From Orobanche coerulescens (taxonomy: Eukaryota > Streptophyta > Magnoliopsida > Lamiales > Orobanchaceae), in contig CM065817.1 of the NCBI GenBank assembly GCA_033398695.1, forward strand, positions 65,088,001 through 65,152,000: 64,000 bases of DNA, given 5' to 3'. A program made the position numbers and the translations under genes. Every line of letters starts with the position of its first letter. Position 1 is the first letter of the stretch. Of the stretch, positions 32,583 through 42,774 are shown piece after piece. The notes below the pieces were generated by a model. That model did not search any database. It was not told the origin of the DNA and saw only the letters and a program-made list of their open reading frames with translations.

Positions 32583-32918
32583 TTACAAATTGGCAAAAGG
32601 GTCTTTTAACGTCAGATTCCCAAGACGTTGTTCATATTCTGGTTTGAATTTATTCCACAAACATCGAATTCCGTAATGTACGAGTCTACTAGGATGCGTG
32701 TCAAGAGAAATTTCGATATTATCTAAATTCTCTTTATTCAGACCATCCTTAATGAACTGAATTTTATCTTCTCTGTTTGTAGATGGAATTCCTAAAGATC
32801 GACATTTTAAATTACAGTTCCATCTAGCACATTTATAGCAAACGACTATTATCTTTGCTCGCCGTTTCTTGGCATATGAACTTTTTCCTAGCCCTGGTAA
32901 AAATCTAGTAGGTTTTTC
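32583..32918 (-). pseudogene. Carlavirus NABP-like zinc-finger ORF of element F, C-terminal part
   Basis: 111 sense codons ending at TAA 32583-32585. It starts at the junction with element G. A basic motif GKSSYAKKRRAK (32853-32888) is followed directly by a four-cysteine cluster with C-2-C-4-C-3-C spacing (32802-32840). This order is the hallmark of the 3'-proximal cysteine-rich nucleic-acid-binding protein of carlaviruses, known in the family as RNA-binding proteins and silencing modulators. The loop between the cysteine pairs is shorter than in those viruses, and the tail after the finger is longer. The remaining N-terminal part is at 42351-42529. Similarity was judged by eye. Alternatives are an unrelated plant zinc finger or an element-specific gag-like protein. 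Confidence 0.6.
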
Positions 32919-35166
32919 TATAACACCCCGAGATATTCGGAGTATATTACAGCGCCGTGGACCCCTACATGGGACCCACCAGGCTATAACAAGAAAACAC
33001 CACTCGACTAACCATCTCGGTTAGCGAGGACACACATTTAAATAATATGACATATAAAGATACGCCCGGAGCAACCGGCGAAATAAACATCATCCGACAA
33101 TGTGACAATTTAAAGTAATACAATACGGAGTTTGAAATGAAAAGCCTAAGTACTCGCGAGTACTATCTATGAGTTTATAACTGTGGGAACAACCATATCG
33201 AAATGGACAAAAGAAATAAGAAGACCCAAATGCACATGTCAACGACCCTGGCCGACATCCTCGTACTGTCCCGGTGCTCGCTCGTCCGGATAATCATAAC
33301 CTGAAATCCATAACAAGAATTTCCCCAAAATGGGTCCCCAAAGGGGTTAGAAATTACGCTAGTACAAGTTATCAAGGCAAACCAATCGCTTACACATTTC
33401 ATAGTACAATGCACCAAAGTCAATTTCAAAAGTCAAAACCAGACATGTCTTTTCCGGAAACAAACAGTCAAACAATTTGCCTTGGGAACAGGGTAATACC
33501 ATTGATCCTGCCCGAGGCCTCTAAGGACCCTCCTGAGCTGGCCATATCGTAAAACAAAACACGCACATGCATCGCCTTGGGAACAGGGTAATACCATTGA
33601 TCCCGCCCAAGGCCTCTAAGGACCCTCCCGAGCTGGCTAGCTAAACAAACTCATGAATCCAGGACTCAACCCTTTGGACTCCCTCCGTGATCCCGTCGGA
33701 CCATCCCGAGGTGAGCAAATCACACACAAAATACATTACCATTCCATGTTAAGCATAAAGGTTTCCAAAAATACTTGCCTTGAATAATTGGTGACGCAAC
33801 GAACGGAAAGAATAATCATCGACGAACGCTAGGAATCAACGAGATCGAACCTATAGATTCGAAGAACAAAATCACAACCAACTCTAGATGAATACGGAAA
33901 TGGAATACCCCCGTAAACCCGCCTACGATTCATGTATATTCGTACAAAAATAACAACGAGGGCGGACCACAACCAAACCCTCTCGATTTCGCAAAACCAT
34001 GAAAATATACCATGAATCCGTAGGAAAACTAATAATATTGACAAGATTAACCATATTCATCATGAATCCACCAACAAAACGGAACGAATCAGACGAAAAT
34101 CCCAAAACCCCCAATTTATCTAAAAGTAGGGTTCTAAGAGATTTTACCTTGGATTAGGATGAAAGATTCGTGTTGATGTTGTTATAATACACCAAGAACT
34201 CAAGGAAGATGTTGGATGAGATGATTGGAAGAAGAAATCGCCAAGAATCGCCCAAAATCGCCAAAGGAGCTCTAAGCCGCGGGGAAGAGAAGAAATGAAC
34301 ATAATACGTTCATCTAGGTCAACTCCCTGGTTTATATAGCCAGGGAGTGTTAGCGCGCGCTAATCCTCAAGGTTAGCATGCGCTAATGGGATAAAACTAC
34401 AGACCATACAGTTAGCGTCCCAGTCCAGTAGCCAGATTTCTGGCCGTTAGCGTGCGCTACTCGAAACGTAGTGTGCGCTAATAATCTCTCGGTAGCGCGC
34501 GCTATCGACCAATAGCGTGTGCTACCTGGACATCAGCCGAGTCCAGAAGCAACTGTCCAGTACACACCTGATCCAGTTAGCGCGCGCTATCCACCAAACG
34601 TAGCGTGCGCTAAAGTGTATCGGTAGCACGCGCTATCGACCAATAACGTGCGCTACCTGGGCAGCAGATTGAGTCCAGTAGCAAACTAGCCTATACTGGA
34701 CACTCACGCTAGCGCACGCTACCGGGAATCTCAGCGTGCGCTAGCCCCCGACATTAGCGTGCGCTAGACTACGTAGCGTATGCTAATTCGCCAGTCCAGG
34801 GGGCTGGAAACAGCACTGCCACTCCCAGGGCTTGCTCTCTAGCGCGTGCTACGAAGCAGTCGTAGCGTGCGCTACTAAGTGACCCCTAGCGTGCGCTATG
34901 CAGAAAAGATAGCGTGCGCTAGGTACGAAATATAAACGGTCCAAACCACCGAAATACGAACGAAACGTCAAACGGAACATCTCAAGATGCATCAAAACAT
35001 AGAATGGATCCACGGCAACCCCGAAACAGCAGTTCCGCACAACAATAATGAGAATCAGATCAATAGATGACGGGAAAGATACACTGTAAGGTACACGAGG
35101 GTCACTACGACTGAGAAATACACCGAAAAAGAAAATACAAGGGGAAAGAAAAATGCGGATATTACA
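32919..35166 (-). repeat. Element G 3' LTR
   Basis: 2,248 bp. The plus-strand start is TATAACACC where the partner LTR has TGTAACACC, and the end is GATATTACA. Minus-strand TATA (TATATAAA) is the complement of about 34330-34338. The palindrome array occupies 34350-34922 and a candidate splice donor lies at 34147/34148. A 70-bp module is duplicated at about 33478 and 33571. Confidence 0.9.
34350..34922. repeat. TAGCGYRCGCTA palindrome array in G 3' LTR
   Basis: More than fifteen copies of tagcgcgcgcta / tagcgtgcgcta and variants over 570 bp, upstream of the minus-strand TATA box and separated from it by about 15 bp. The word is the same as in E, although the LTR backbones differ. The second copy is at 41540-42107 in the 5' LTR. 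Confidence 0.95.
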
Positions 35167-35179
35167 TTCTACCCCTCTA
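35167..35179 (-). promoter_or_regulatory. Polypurine tract of element G
   Basis: On the minus strand TAGAGGGGTAGAA abuts the 3' LTR. It is preceded by ttcgggacgaaac, as in A, B and E. Confidence 0.85.
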
Positions 35180-35201
35180 AAAATAAGTTTCGTCCCGAAA
35201 C

Positions 35202-36341
35202 TTAAGAAACAAACAACTCAGGGTACCTAACACGCATGCTATCCTCGGTTTCCCAAGTTGCCTCCTCGACACCGTGCCTCGACCACTGCACCTTGACCAA
35301 AGGGATGATCTTACGCCTCAGTCGTTTCTCACAATGCTCTAAAATCTTCAAAGGACGCTCCTCAAAAGTAATATCCTCGACGACATCAATCTCACCATAA
35401 TTGATGACGTGACTAGGATCCGGGACATATTTCCTCAGTTGGGAAACATGAAAAATGCTATGAACATGACTCAGGGCCGGAGGTAACGCCAAACGGTATG
35501 CTAACCCACCGACTCGCTCGAGAATCTCGAAGGGTCCAATAAATCTCGGGCTCAACTTCCCCTTCTTCCCGAAACGGAAAACTCCTCTCGTCGGCGACAC
35601 TTTCAGCAAAACGTGGTCTCCCACCTCGAATTCTAAAGGTCGACGATGGACATCGGCGTATGACTTCTGTCGACTCTGGGCAGTCAACATCCATTCCCGA
35701 ATCAATTCTATCTTCCGCCTCGTCTCTAAAATGACATCCGGTTCGGTCCCGACCAAATCGGAAGCCTCATTCCAACAAATCGGCGATTGACAACGCCGCC
35801 CGTAGAGCGCCTCATACGGTGCCATTCGAATTGATGCGTGCAAACTATTGTTGTACGTGAATTCGATTAATGGCAAATGCTCCTCCCAGTCACTACTCCA
35901 ATCGAGAGCACAAGCACGCAACATATCCTCGAATGTCTGGATAGTGGGTTCCGACTGTCCATCTGACTGGGGATGAAAAGAGGTACTCAAACGCAAACAA
36001 GTACCCAACGCTTTATGCACCGCCTGCCAAAAGTGCGATACAAATAGGCCATCACGATCCAAAACAATAGACTTCGGAGTACCGTGAAGCCTCACAATCT
36101 GCGCGATAAACACACGAGCCAACTTCTCCGGGCCCCAAGTGTCCTTGATGCCCAGAAAATGTGCCGATTTGGTCAGACGATCAACAATCACCCATACCAT
36201 ATTCATGCCCGACCTCGATCTCGGCAAACTCGTAACGAAATTCATCGATATGTCTTCCCATTTCCATTCCGGAACGGGAAGTGACTGCAATAACCCAGCC
36301 GGTCGCTGATGCTCAATTTTGACCTGCTGACAAGTCAATCA
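35202..36341 (-). pseudogene. Integrase core and chromodomain of element G
   Basis: 378 codons open after a TGA at 36339-36341 that replaces the first finger cysteine (..AR*LTCQQVK). The first catalytic Asp is changed to Asn (ISMNFVTSLP, codon 36240-36242). The second Asp (VLDRDGLFVSHFW) and Glu (SDGQSEPTIQTFE) remain. The GPF motif and chromodomain (LRRKIIPLVKVQWS..EEATWE) are intact. Integrase joins cDNA to chromosomal DNA; with Asn at the first position it should be inactive. Confidence 0.88.
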
Positions 36342-37358
36342 TCTCGCTACAAACTGCGCGACTTCTTCCTTCATATCATTCCACCAGAAATTCCTCCTCA
36401 GGTCCTTGTACATCTTGCTCGAACCAGGATGAACGGAATAAGGTGTAGCATGGGCCTCACGCAGAATACTCTGTCTCAATTCTAAGTCGTTCAGTACACA
36501 AATCCGACTCTGGAATCTCAAAACACCATCCTCATGAATCACAAACCCAGGAGACTTTCCCTTAAGAACGTTCTCTCGGATTTGAGTAATCATCGGATCC
36601 TCTAACTGCTTCAGCTTAATTTCATCGATCAAAGACGACAAAATATCTAAAGCACAAAGTTGCCCGACAGCTCCAGGCAACAAAACCTCAACATCTAACT
36701 CGATCAAAGCCCGCCGAAGCTCAGACTGAGACGTAAGGACCTCAAGCGTTCGCAACGCAATCGGTTTCTGACTCAAGGCGTCGGCCACGACGTTCGCCTT
36801 GCCCAGATGATAAAGGATTTCGAGGTCATAATCCTTAATCAGCTCTAACCACCTCCTCTGCCTCATATTCAACTCCCGCTGAGTAAATATGTATTTCAGA
36901 CTTTTATGATCGGTAAAAATCTGACATGCAGATCCGAAAAGGTAGTGACGCCAAATCTTGAGCGCAAAAACAACTGCCGCTAACTCCAAATCATGAGTAG
37001 GGTAGTTCAGCTCATACGACCTCAACTGTCTCGACGCGTAGGCAATGGTCTTGCTGTGCTGCATCAATACGCACCCAAGACCCTGACCCGAAGCATCACT
37101 ATAAATCGCAAAACCCTCGTTGCCACATGGCAACGCCAAAACCGGGGCTGAGGTCAAACGCTTCTTCAGTTCCTCAAAACTCAACTGCCTCTCGTCATTC
37201 CAGACGAACTTCTCGGATTTCTGGAGCAACTGTGTAAGTGGCCGAGCTAATTTCGAGAAACCCTTGACGAACCTACGGTAGTAACCGGCCAAGCCCAAGA
37301 AACTACGGATCTCCTTCACATTCTTGGGCGGCGCCCAATCCAACACTGCCTCAATCTT
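36339..37358 (-). pseudogene. RNase H and integrase zinc-finger region of element G
   Basis: Open between TAG at 37359-37361 and TGA at 36339-36341. Contains the RT connection ([18 protein letters not shown]), RNase H blocks [42 protein letters not shown] and NVVADALSQ, and then the first half of the integrase finger ([15 protein letters not shown]). RNase H catalytic residues appear intact. Confidence 0.88.
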
Positions 37359-38035
37359 CTACGGATCCACACAAACCCCCTCGGCTGAAATCACGTGTCC
37401 TAAGAACATCACTTCCTTCAGCCAGAACTCACATTTCGAGAACTTCGCATAGAGTTGCTTGGTCCTCAAAATGTCTAACACTACTCGTAAATGATGGGCA
37501 TGCTCCTCCTCGTTCCTCGAATAAATAAGAATATCGTCAATGAAGACGACGACACACTTATCCAAATACTCGATAAAGACTTTATTCATCAACTGCATGA
37601 ACACCGTCGGCGCATTAGTTAACCCGAAAGGCATAACTACGAACTCATAATGTCCGTATCTCGTCCGAAAAGCTGTTTTCGGCACGTCGGACTCCCTCAC
37701 CCGAAGCTTATAGTACCCCGATTTCAAATCAATCTTCGAGAATACCGCAGCTCCCTGCAACTGATCGAACAAGTCATCAATACTCGGCAAAGGATACTTG
37801 TTCTTGATGGTCACTTGTTTAGTTCGCGATAGTCGATGCACAAACACAGTGAACCATCCTTCTTCCGAACGAACAAAACCGGTGCGCCCCAAGGCGAAGC
37901 ACTCGGTCAAATATAACCCGACTCAAGAAGCTCACTCAACTGCTTCTTCAGCTCGGCCATCTCTGAAGGTGCCATGCGATACGGCGCCTTCGAAATCGGA
38001 GACGCACTCGGCTCTAACTCTATAACAAACTCAAC
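37359..38035 (-). pseudogene. Reverse transcriptase of element G
   Basis: Blocks in order: [15 protein letters not shown], then TGA at 37907-37909 in place of an Arg codon, then [13 protein letters not shown] and DYRELNK, a one-base loss near 37815, then [35 protein letters not shown] and the catalytic FIDDILIYS. From 37359 to about 37815 the frame is open. The polymerase cannot be made as one chain. Confidence 0.88.
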
Positions 38036-38836
38036 CTAATGATCCGGTGGCAATCCCGGTAACTCGTCAGGAAATACATCAGGAAACTCACTAACGACTG
38101 GAATCGACGAAAGCTCGACTCCACCACCCTCCGCCTTCAAGGCGTAGCACCAATAACCAGTACACCCCTTTCGCAAGAGTCTCATCGCCTTCAAGGCGTT
38201 AATAACTAACTTCTGGTTTCCCCTCTTTCGCCCCGCGAAAGAGTGCTCGGTGCCGTCCTCGGCTAACATAGTGATGATCCTCATGCGGTAGTTCATGATT
38301 GCACCATGGCGCTCGAGCCAATCATCCCCGAGAATCAAATCCTCACCCTTAATACCCACAACAATAAGATTAGAGGGCCAGACCCTCTCACAAATAAACA
38401 CAGAACAGTCCCGGACCTCTCGATCACCGAAAATTCTATCACCGTTAGGAAGTTTAATGATGAAAGGCTCGCAAGGTGACAAGCAGTCGAGACTCAAACG
38501 GCGTACACACTCTAGAGAAATGAATGAATGCGTAGCACCCGAATTAAAAAGCACACTGACAGGATGGGAATGAATATGAACGGTACCTGTCGCCACAGTA
38601 GCTGCTGGGTCATCGGCCCTCCTCATCTCATAGATACGCGGATGGGCAGAGCCGACATTGGAAGCTCCTCCCCTAGCGGGCTGACCCCGACCCCGACCCC
38701 TACCTCGGCCGGCACTCGGTGGAGGCGGCGGAGCAAATGAGCCCTGGTTCACACTCGGCTCCATAGGTGTTGGGTAAGAAGGACGGGCGCCGCGAAGCCG
38801 TCTGAACTGATCACAAAAGAGGGCCTTGGGGCCCAA
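38036..38836 (-). pseudogene. Aspartic protease region of element G
   Basis: 266 codons between TAG at 38837-38839 and TAG at 38036-38038. A Gly/Arg/Pro-rich linker precedes the protease. The active site reads LFNSGATHSFI, with Asn (38543-38545) where retropepsins need Asp, so it is predicted dead. ILGDDWLERHGAI is the second conserved block. It continues to the RT linker FPDVFPDELPGLPP. Confidence 0.88.
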
Positions 38837-39842
38837 CTATCCACAAGTATGACAAGTAAACTTCGGATGAGGACACTGCCGGTTCCTATGGCCCTGCAGA
38901 CCACAGTTAAAGCATGTGGGTTCACGAGCGGAGGTTCCGGCGGTACCCCGAAAGCTCCCAGAGAAACGAGCCGAACCGTCCGTAGAAATATTTGCAGCCT
39001 GAGATTTCTGCTGGCCTCCACTCTTGGGACCAGAAAAATTTCCGACCGACTTCTGCTTCTTGCTCTCACGAGCCACATCACTAGCCGTCACCGACATATC
39101 ATAAGCGAGGGCCCTACTCTGATAATCCTTCAAAGTAGTGCAGACGAGTCCAGACATATAGTCCCGAATGGATAGTTTCATCCTCCTGGAAAAATGGAAA
39201 ATTTTGTCGCTCTCTTCGACAACTTGGGTCTTCACATAGCCCAACTCCTTGTTAAAATCGGCAATGGCTTGGGATACGGGAATATCCCAAGGTTGAGCAT
39301 CGTAGAAAGCATGGACTCGATCCTGTCTAACTGGCCACGGACAATATTCAGTCTCCATCAGCTCCTGAAATTCGGCCCACGAAGCAACATGATCTTTGGG
39401 CCCCACGGCCTCCCACCAATCCATAGCGTCCCCAGTGAGAAAGTACTGGGCAATAGGGACCTTACGGTATTCGGGACAGTTGGTGGCAACGAAGACCTTA
39501 GATATCTCCTTGATCCACCCCTCCCAGCCGATCGGGTCTGATGCTCCCGAAAACTGAGGAGGATGCATCTTAATGACATCTTGGAGCCAACGGTCTGCTC
39601 CGCCCCGATTAGCATGGGCCTGATCGGGGTTTTGAACTATTTGAGCTATCGCCGCCATTTAGTTTACCATTTGCTGCATAACGGCCGCAATACCAAGGTC
39701 GGCGCGCTCTTGAGAAGAAGCATGACTATGACGGTCGCCGGTACTGCCGGCTCCCGAAGAATGCGATGTGGCCGCCCCCACCGGATGCCCCACGTCCTCG
39801 GCCGTGTCCACGACCACGACCACGGTTTCCTCCAGCATCCAT
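38837..39842 (-). pseudogene. gag of element G
   Basis: The likely original start is ATG at 39842, opening an Arg/Gly-rich tract that then shifts frame. A further stop precedes ATG 39658, from which 273 codons are open. Retrotrans_gag motifs: FSGASDPIGWEGWIKEISKVF, DAMDWWEAVG, FQELMETEYCP. A perfect zinc knuckle CFNCGLQGHRNRQC and a second half-knuckle CHTCG end at the TAG. Gag would package the element RNA. Confidence 0.85.
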
Positions 39843-40090
39843 ACTGGTGTTAAGAGATAACAGAAGTATATCGAGGATGAGTAAGGGAGGAAAAAGCAAC
39901 TACGATGATAAGCAAAAGAGGGAGAATAACCACAGTTCAAGAAATGGAATACAGTACAAGAAAGTAAAGAATCGAGTAAGGAAACTTACGAACACTGGAA
40001 GTACTGAGATGCCGGCAGGGGTGTGACAATGTGTAAAACAAAACACGACTAGACCCAAATAACCGACAAGCCTAGGTATCCATAAACCTA

Positions 40091-40104
40091 GGGCTCCGAT
40101 ACCA
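40091..40104 (-). promoter_or_regulatory. Primer-binding site of element G (tRNA-iMet)
   Basis: Minus-strand TGGTATCGGAGCCC, five bases from the LTR end at 40110; the same variant site as element A. Confidence 0.88.
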
Positions 40105-40109
40105 TTTTC

Positions 40110-42350
40110 TGTAACACCCCGAGATATTCGGAGTATATTACAGCGCCGTGGACCCCTACATGGGACCCACCAGGCTATAACAAGAAAACACCACTCGACT
40201 AACCATCTCGGTTAGCGAGGACACACATTTAAATAATCTGACATATAAAGATACGCCCGGAGCAACCGGCGAAATAAACATCATCCGAGAATGTGACAAT
40301 ATAAAGTAATACAATACGGAGTTTGAAATGAAAAGACTAAGTACTAGCGAGTACTATCTATAAGTTTATAACTGTGGGAACAACCATATCGAAATGGAAA
40401 AAAGAAATAAGAAGACCCAAATGCACATGTCAACGACCTTGGCCAACATCCTCGTACTGTCCCGGTGCTCGCTCGTCCGGATAATCATAACCTGAAATCC
40501 ATAACAAGAATTTCCCCAAAACGGGTCCCCAAAGGGGTTAGCAATTACGCTAGTGCATGTAATCAAGGCAAATCAATCGCTTACACATTTCATAGTACAA
40601 TACACCAAAGTCAATTTCAAAAGTCTAAACCAGACATGTCTTTTCCGGAAACAAACAGTCAAACAATTTGCCTTGGGAACAGGGTAATACCATTGATCCC
40701 GCCCGAGGCCTCTAAGGACCCTCCCGAGCTGGCCATATCATAAAACAAAACACGCACATGCATCGCCTTGGGAATTAGGTAATACCATTGATCCCGCCCG
40801 AGGCCTCTAAGGACCCTCCTGAGCTGGCTAGCTAAACAAACTCATGAATCCAGGACTCAACCCTTTGGACTCCCTCCGTGATCTCGTCGGCCATCCCGAG
40901 GTGAGCAAATCACACACAAAATACATTACCATTCCACGTTAAGCATAAAGGTTTTCAAAAATACTTGCCTTGAATAATTGGTGACGCAACAAACGGAAAG
41001 AATAATCACCGACGAATGCTAGGAATCAATGGGATCGAACCTAACGATTCGAAGAACAAAATCACAACCAACTCTAGATGAATACGGAAATGGAATACCC
41101 CCATAAACCCGCCTACGATTCATGTATATTCGTACAAAAATAACAACGAGGGCGGACCACAAGCAAACCCTCTCGATTTCGCAAAACCATGAAATTATAC
41201 CATGAATCCGTAGGAAAACTAATAATATTGACAAGATTAACCATATTCATCATGAATCCACCAACAAAACGGAACGAATCGGACGAAAATCCCAAAACCC
41301 CCAATTCATCTAAAAGTAGGGTTCTAAGAGATTTTACCTTGGATTATGATGAAAGATTCGTGTTGATGTTGTTATAATACACCAAGAACTCAAGGAAGAT
41401 GTTGGATGAGATGATTGGAAGAAGAAATCGCCAAGAATCGCCCAAAATCGCCAAAGGAGCTCTAAGCCGCGGGGAGGAGAAGAAATGAACGTAATACGTT
41501 CATCTGGGTCAACTCCCTGGTTTATATAGCCAGGGAGTGTTAGCGCGCGCTAATCCTCAAGGTTAGCGTGCGCTAACGAGATAAAACTACAGGCCATACA
41601 GTTAGCGTCCCAGTTCAGTAGCCAGATTTCTGCCCGTTAGCGTGCGCTACTCGAAACGTTGTGTGCGCTAATAATCTCTCGGTAGCGCGTGCTATCGACC
41701 AATAGCGTGCGCTATCTGGACATCAGTCGAGTCCAGAAGCAACTGTCCAGTACACACATGATCCAGTTAGCGCGCGCTATCCACCAAACGTAGCGTGCGC
41801 TAAAGTGTATCGGTAGTGCGCGCTATCGACCAATAACGTGCGCTACCTGGGCAACAGATTGAGTCCAGTAGCAAAATGTCCTGTACTGGACACTCACGCT
41901 AGCGCACGCTACCGGGAATCTCAGCGTGCGCTAGCCCCCGACATTAGCATGCGCTAGACTACATAGCGTACGCTAATTCGCCGATCCGGCTGGAAAGCAG
42001 CCGCCACTCCTGTGGCTTGCTCTCTAGCGCACGCTTCTGGCGATCGTAGCGTGCGCTACTAAGTGACCCCTAGCGTGCGCTATGCAGAAAAGATAGCGTG
42101 CGCTAGGTACGAAATATAAACGGTCCAAAACACCGGAATACGAACGAAACGTCAAACGGAACATCTCAAGACGCATCAAAATATAAAATGGATCCACGGC
42201 AACCCCGAAACAGCGGTTCCGCACAACAATAACGAGAATCGGATCAATATATGACGGGAAAGATACACTGTAAGGTACACGAGGGTCACTACGACCGAGA
42301 AATACACCGAAAAAGAAAATACAAGGGGAAAGAAAAATGCGGATATTACA
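40110..42350 (-). repeat. Element G 5' LTR
   Basis: 2,241 bp, TGTAACACCC to GATATTACA on the plus strand. Highly similar to 32919-35166, with scattered transitions. The palindrome array is 41540-42107 and the splice-donor candidate is at 41337/41338. Confidence 0.9.
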
Positions 42351-42529
42351 ACTTCTGTGAATTCACCTGCTAGTCTCACTTTGGCTTCAATTATGAATCT
42401 AATGTCAAAAGGTATGCTTTTATTCATAAGCAACCTCATCCTTTCAAGACTTGTCTTGTAAATTTTTAAAATGACATTTTTGCTCAGAAAGGGAAATCTT
42501 TTTTCAATTTTATTCAAAGTTTCTTCCAT
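42351..42529 (-). pseudogene. Carlavirus NABP-like zinc-finger ORF of element F, N-terminal part
   Basis: 59 codons from ATG 42529 to the junction with element G, 245 bp inside F's 5' LTR. The part is helical and basic and has no cysteines, ending in ..EAKVRLAGEFTE. Its frame matches that of the downstream part at 32583-32918, with 58 whole codons before the 5-bp junction. The ORF of about 169 codons was therefore open before G inserted. An N-terminal helical region before a basic motif and Cys cluster also fits the carlavirus protein layout, though it is longer here. The start is chosen as the first ATG after the F leader. Confidence 0.6.
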
Positions 42530-42750
42530 GATAAAAAAAAAATAAAAAAATAAAATGAAAATAATTGAAGAAAATATCTACAAATATCAGTTGTTGTGGG
42601 AAACTAAAAATTCCAACTTTAGTAGTCACGGAGTACCGTTATCCGCCACTTGACCGGACAAACACAATTGAGTACTAAGTTACAACGTCGAGAAATTTGT
42701 ACCTATAAAAATAGTTTACAATGTAAGATTTCAAATATAACACTTATACT
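42530..42750 (-). mobile_element. Element F leader
   Basis: About 220 bp of AT-rich noncoding sequence between the primer site and the zinc-finger ORF start. It includes an A-rich run at about 42531-42560 on the plus strand. Nothing else recognisable. Confidence 0.6.
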
Positions 42751-42768
42751 TCCCCGGAAACGGCGCCA
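42751..42768 (-). promoter_or_regulatory. Primer-binding site of element F (tRNA-Asp type)
   Basis: The plus strand reads tccccggaaacggcgcca, one base different from the tRNA-Asp 3' end. It lies 6 bp from the 5' LTR. Confidence 0.85.
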
Positions 42769-42774
42769 AAAACT

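Larger units (their letters stand above)
32919..42350 (-). mobile_element. Element G: Ty3/gypsy chromovirus (Tekay-type), complete but mutated
   Basis: 9,432 bp. 3' LTR 32919-35166, 5' LTR 40110-42350, primer site 40091-40104, purine tract 35167-35179. Domain order gag, protease, RT, RNase H, integrase, chromodomain is on the minus strand. There are five in-frame stops, at least two frameshifts, and loss of one catalytic Asp each in protease and integrase. Flanking 5-mers ttttc (32914-32918) and acttc (42351-42355) agree at three of five bases, consistent with an aged target duplication. It sits inside the zinc-finger ORF of F without shifting that frame. Confidence 0.92.

Noticed and set aside
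32583..42529. Integration of a whole carlavirus genome
   Set aside because: No replicase, triple-gene-block or coat-protein similarity is seen nearby; only one ORF resembles a viral protein.
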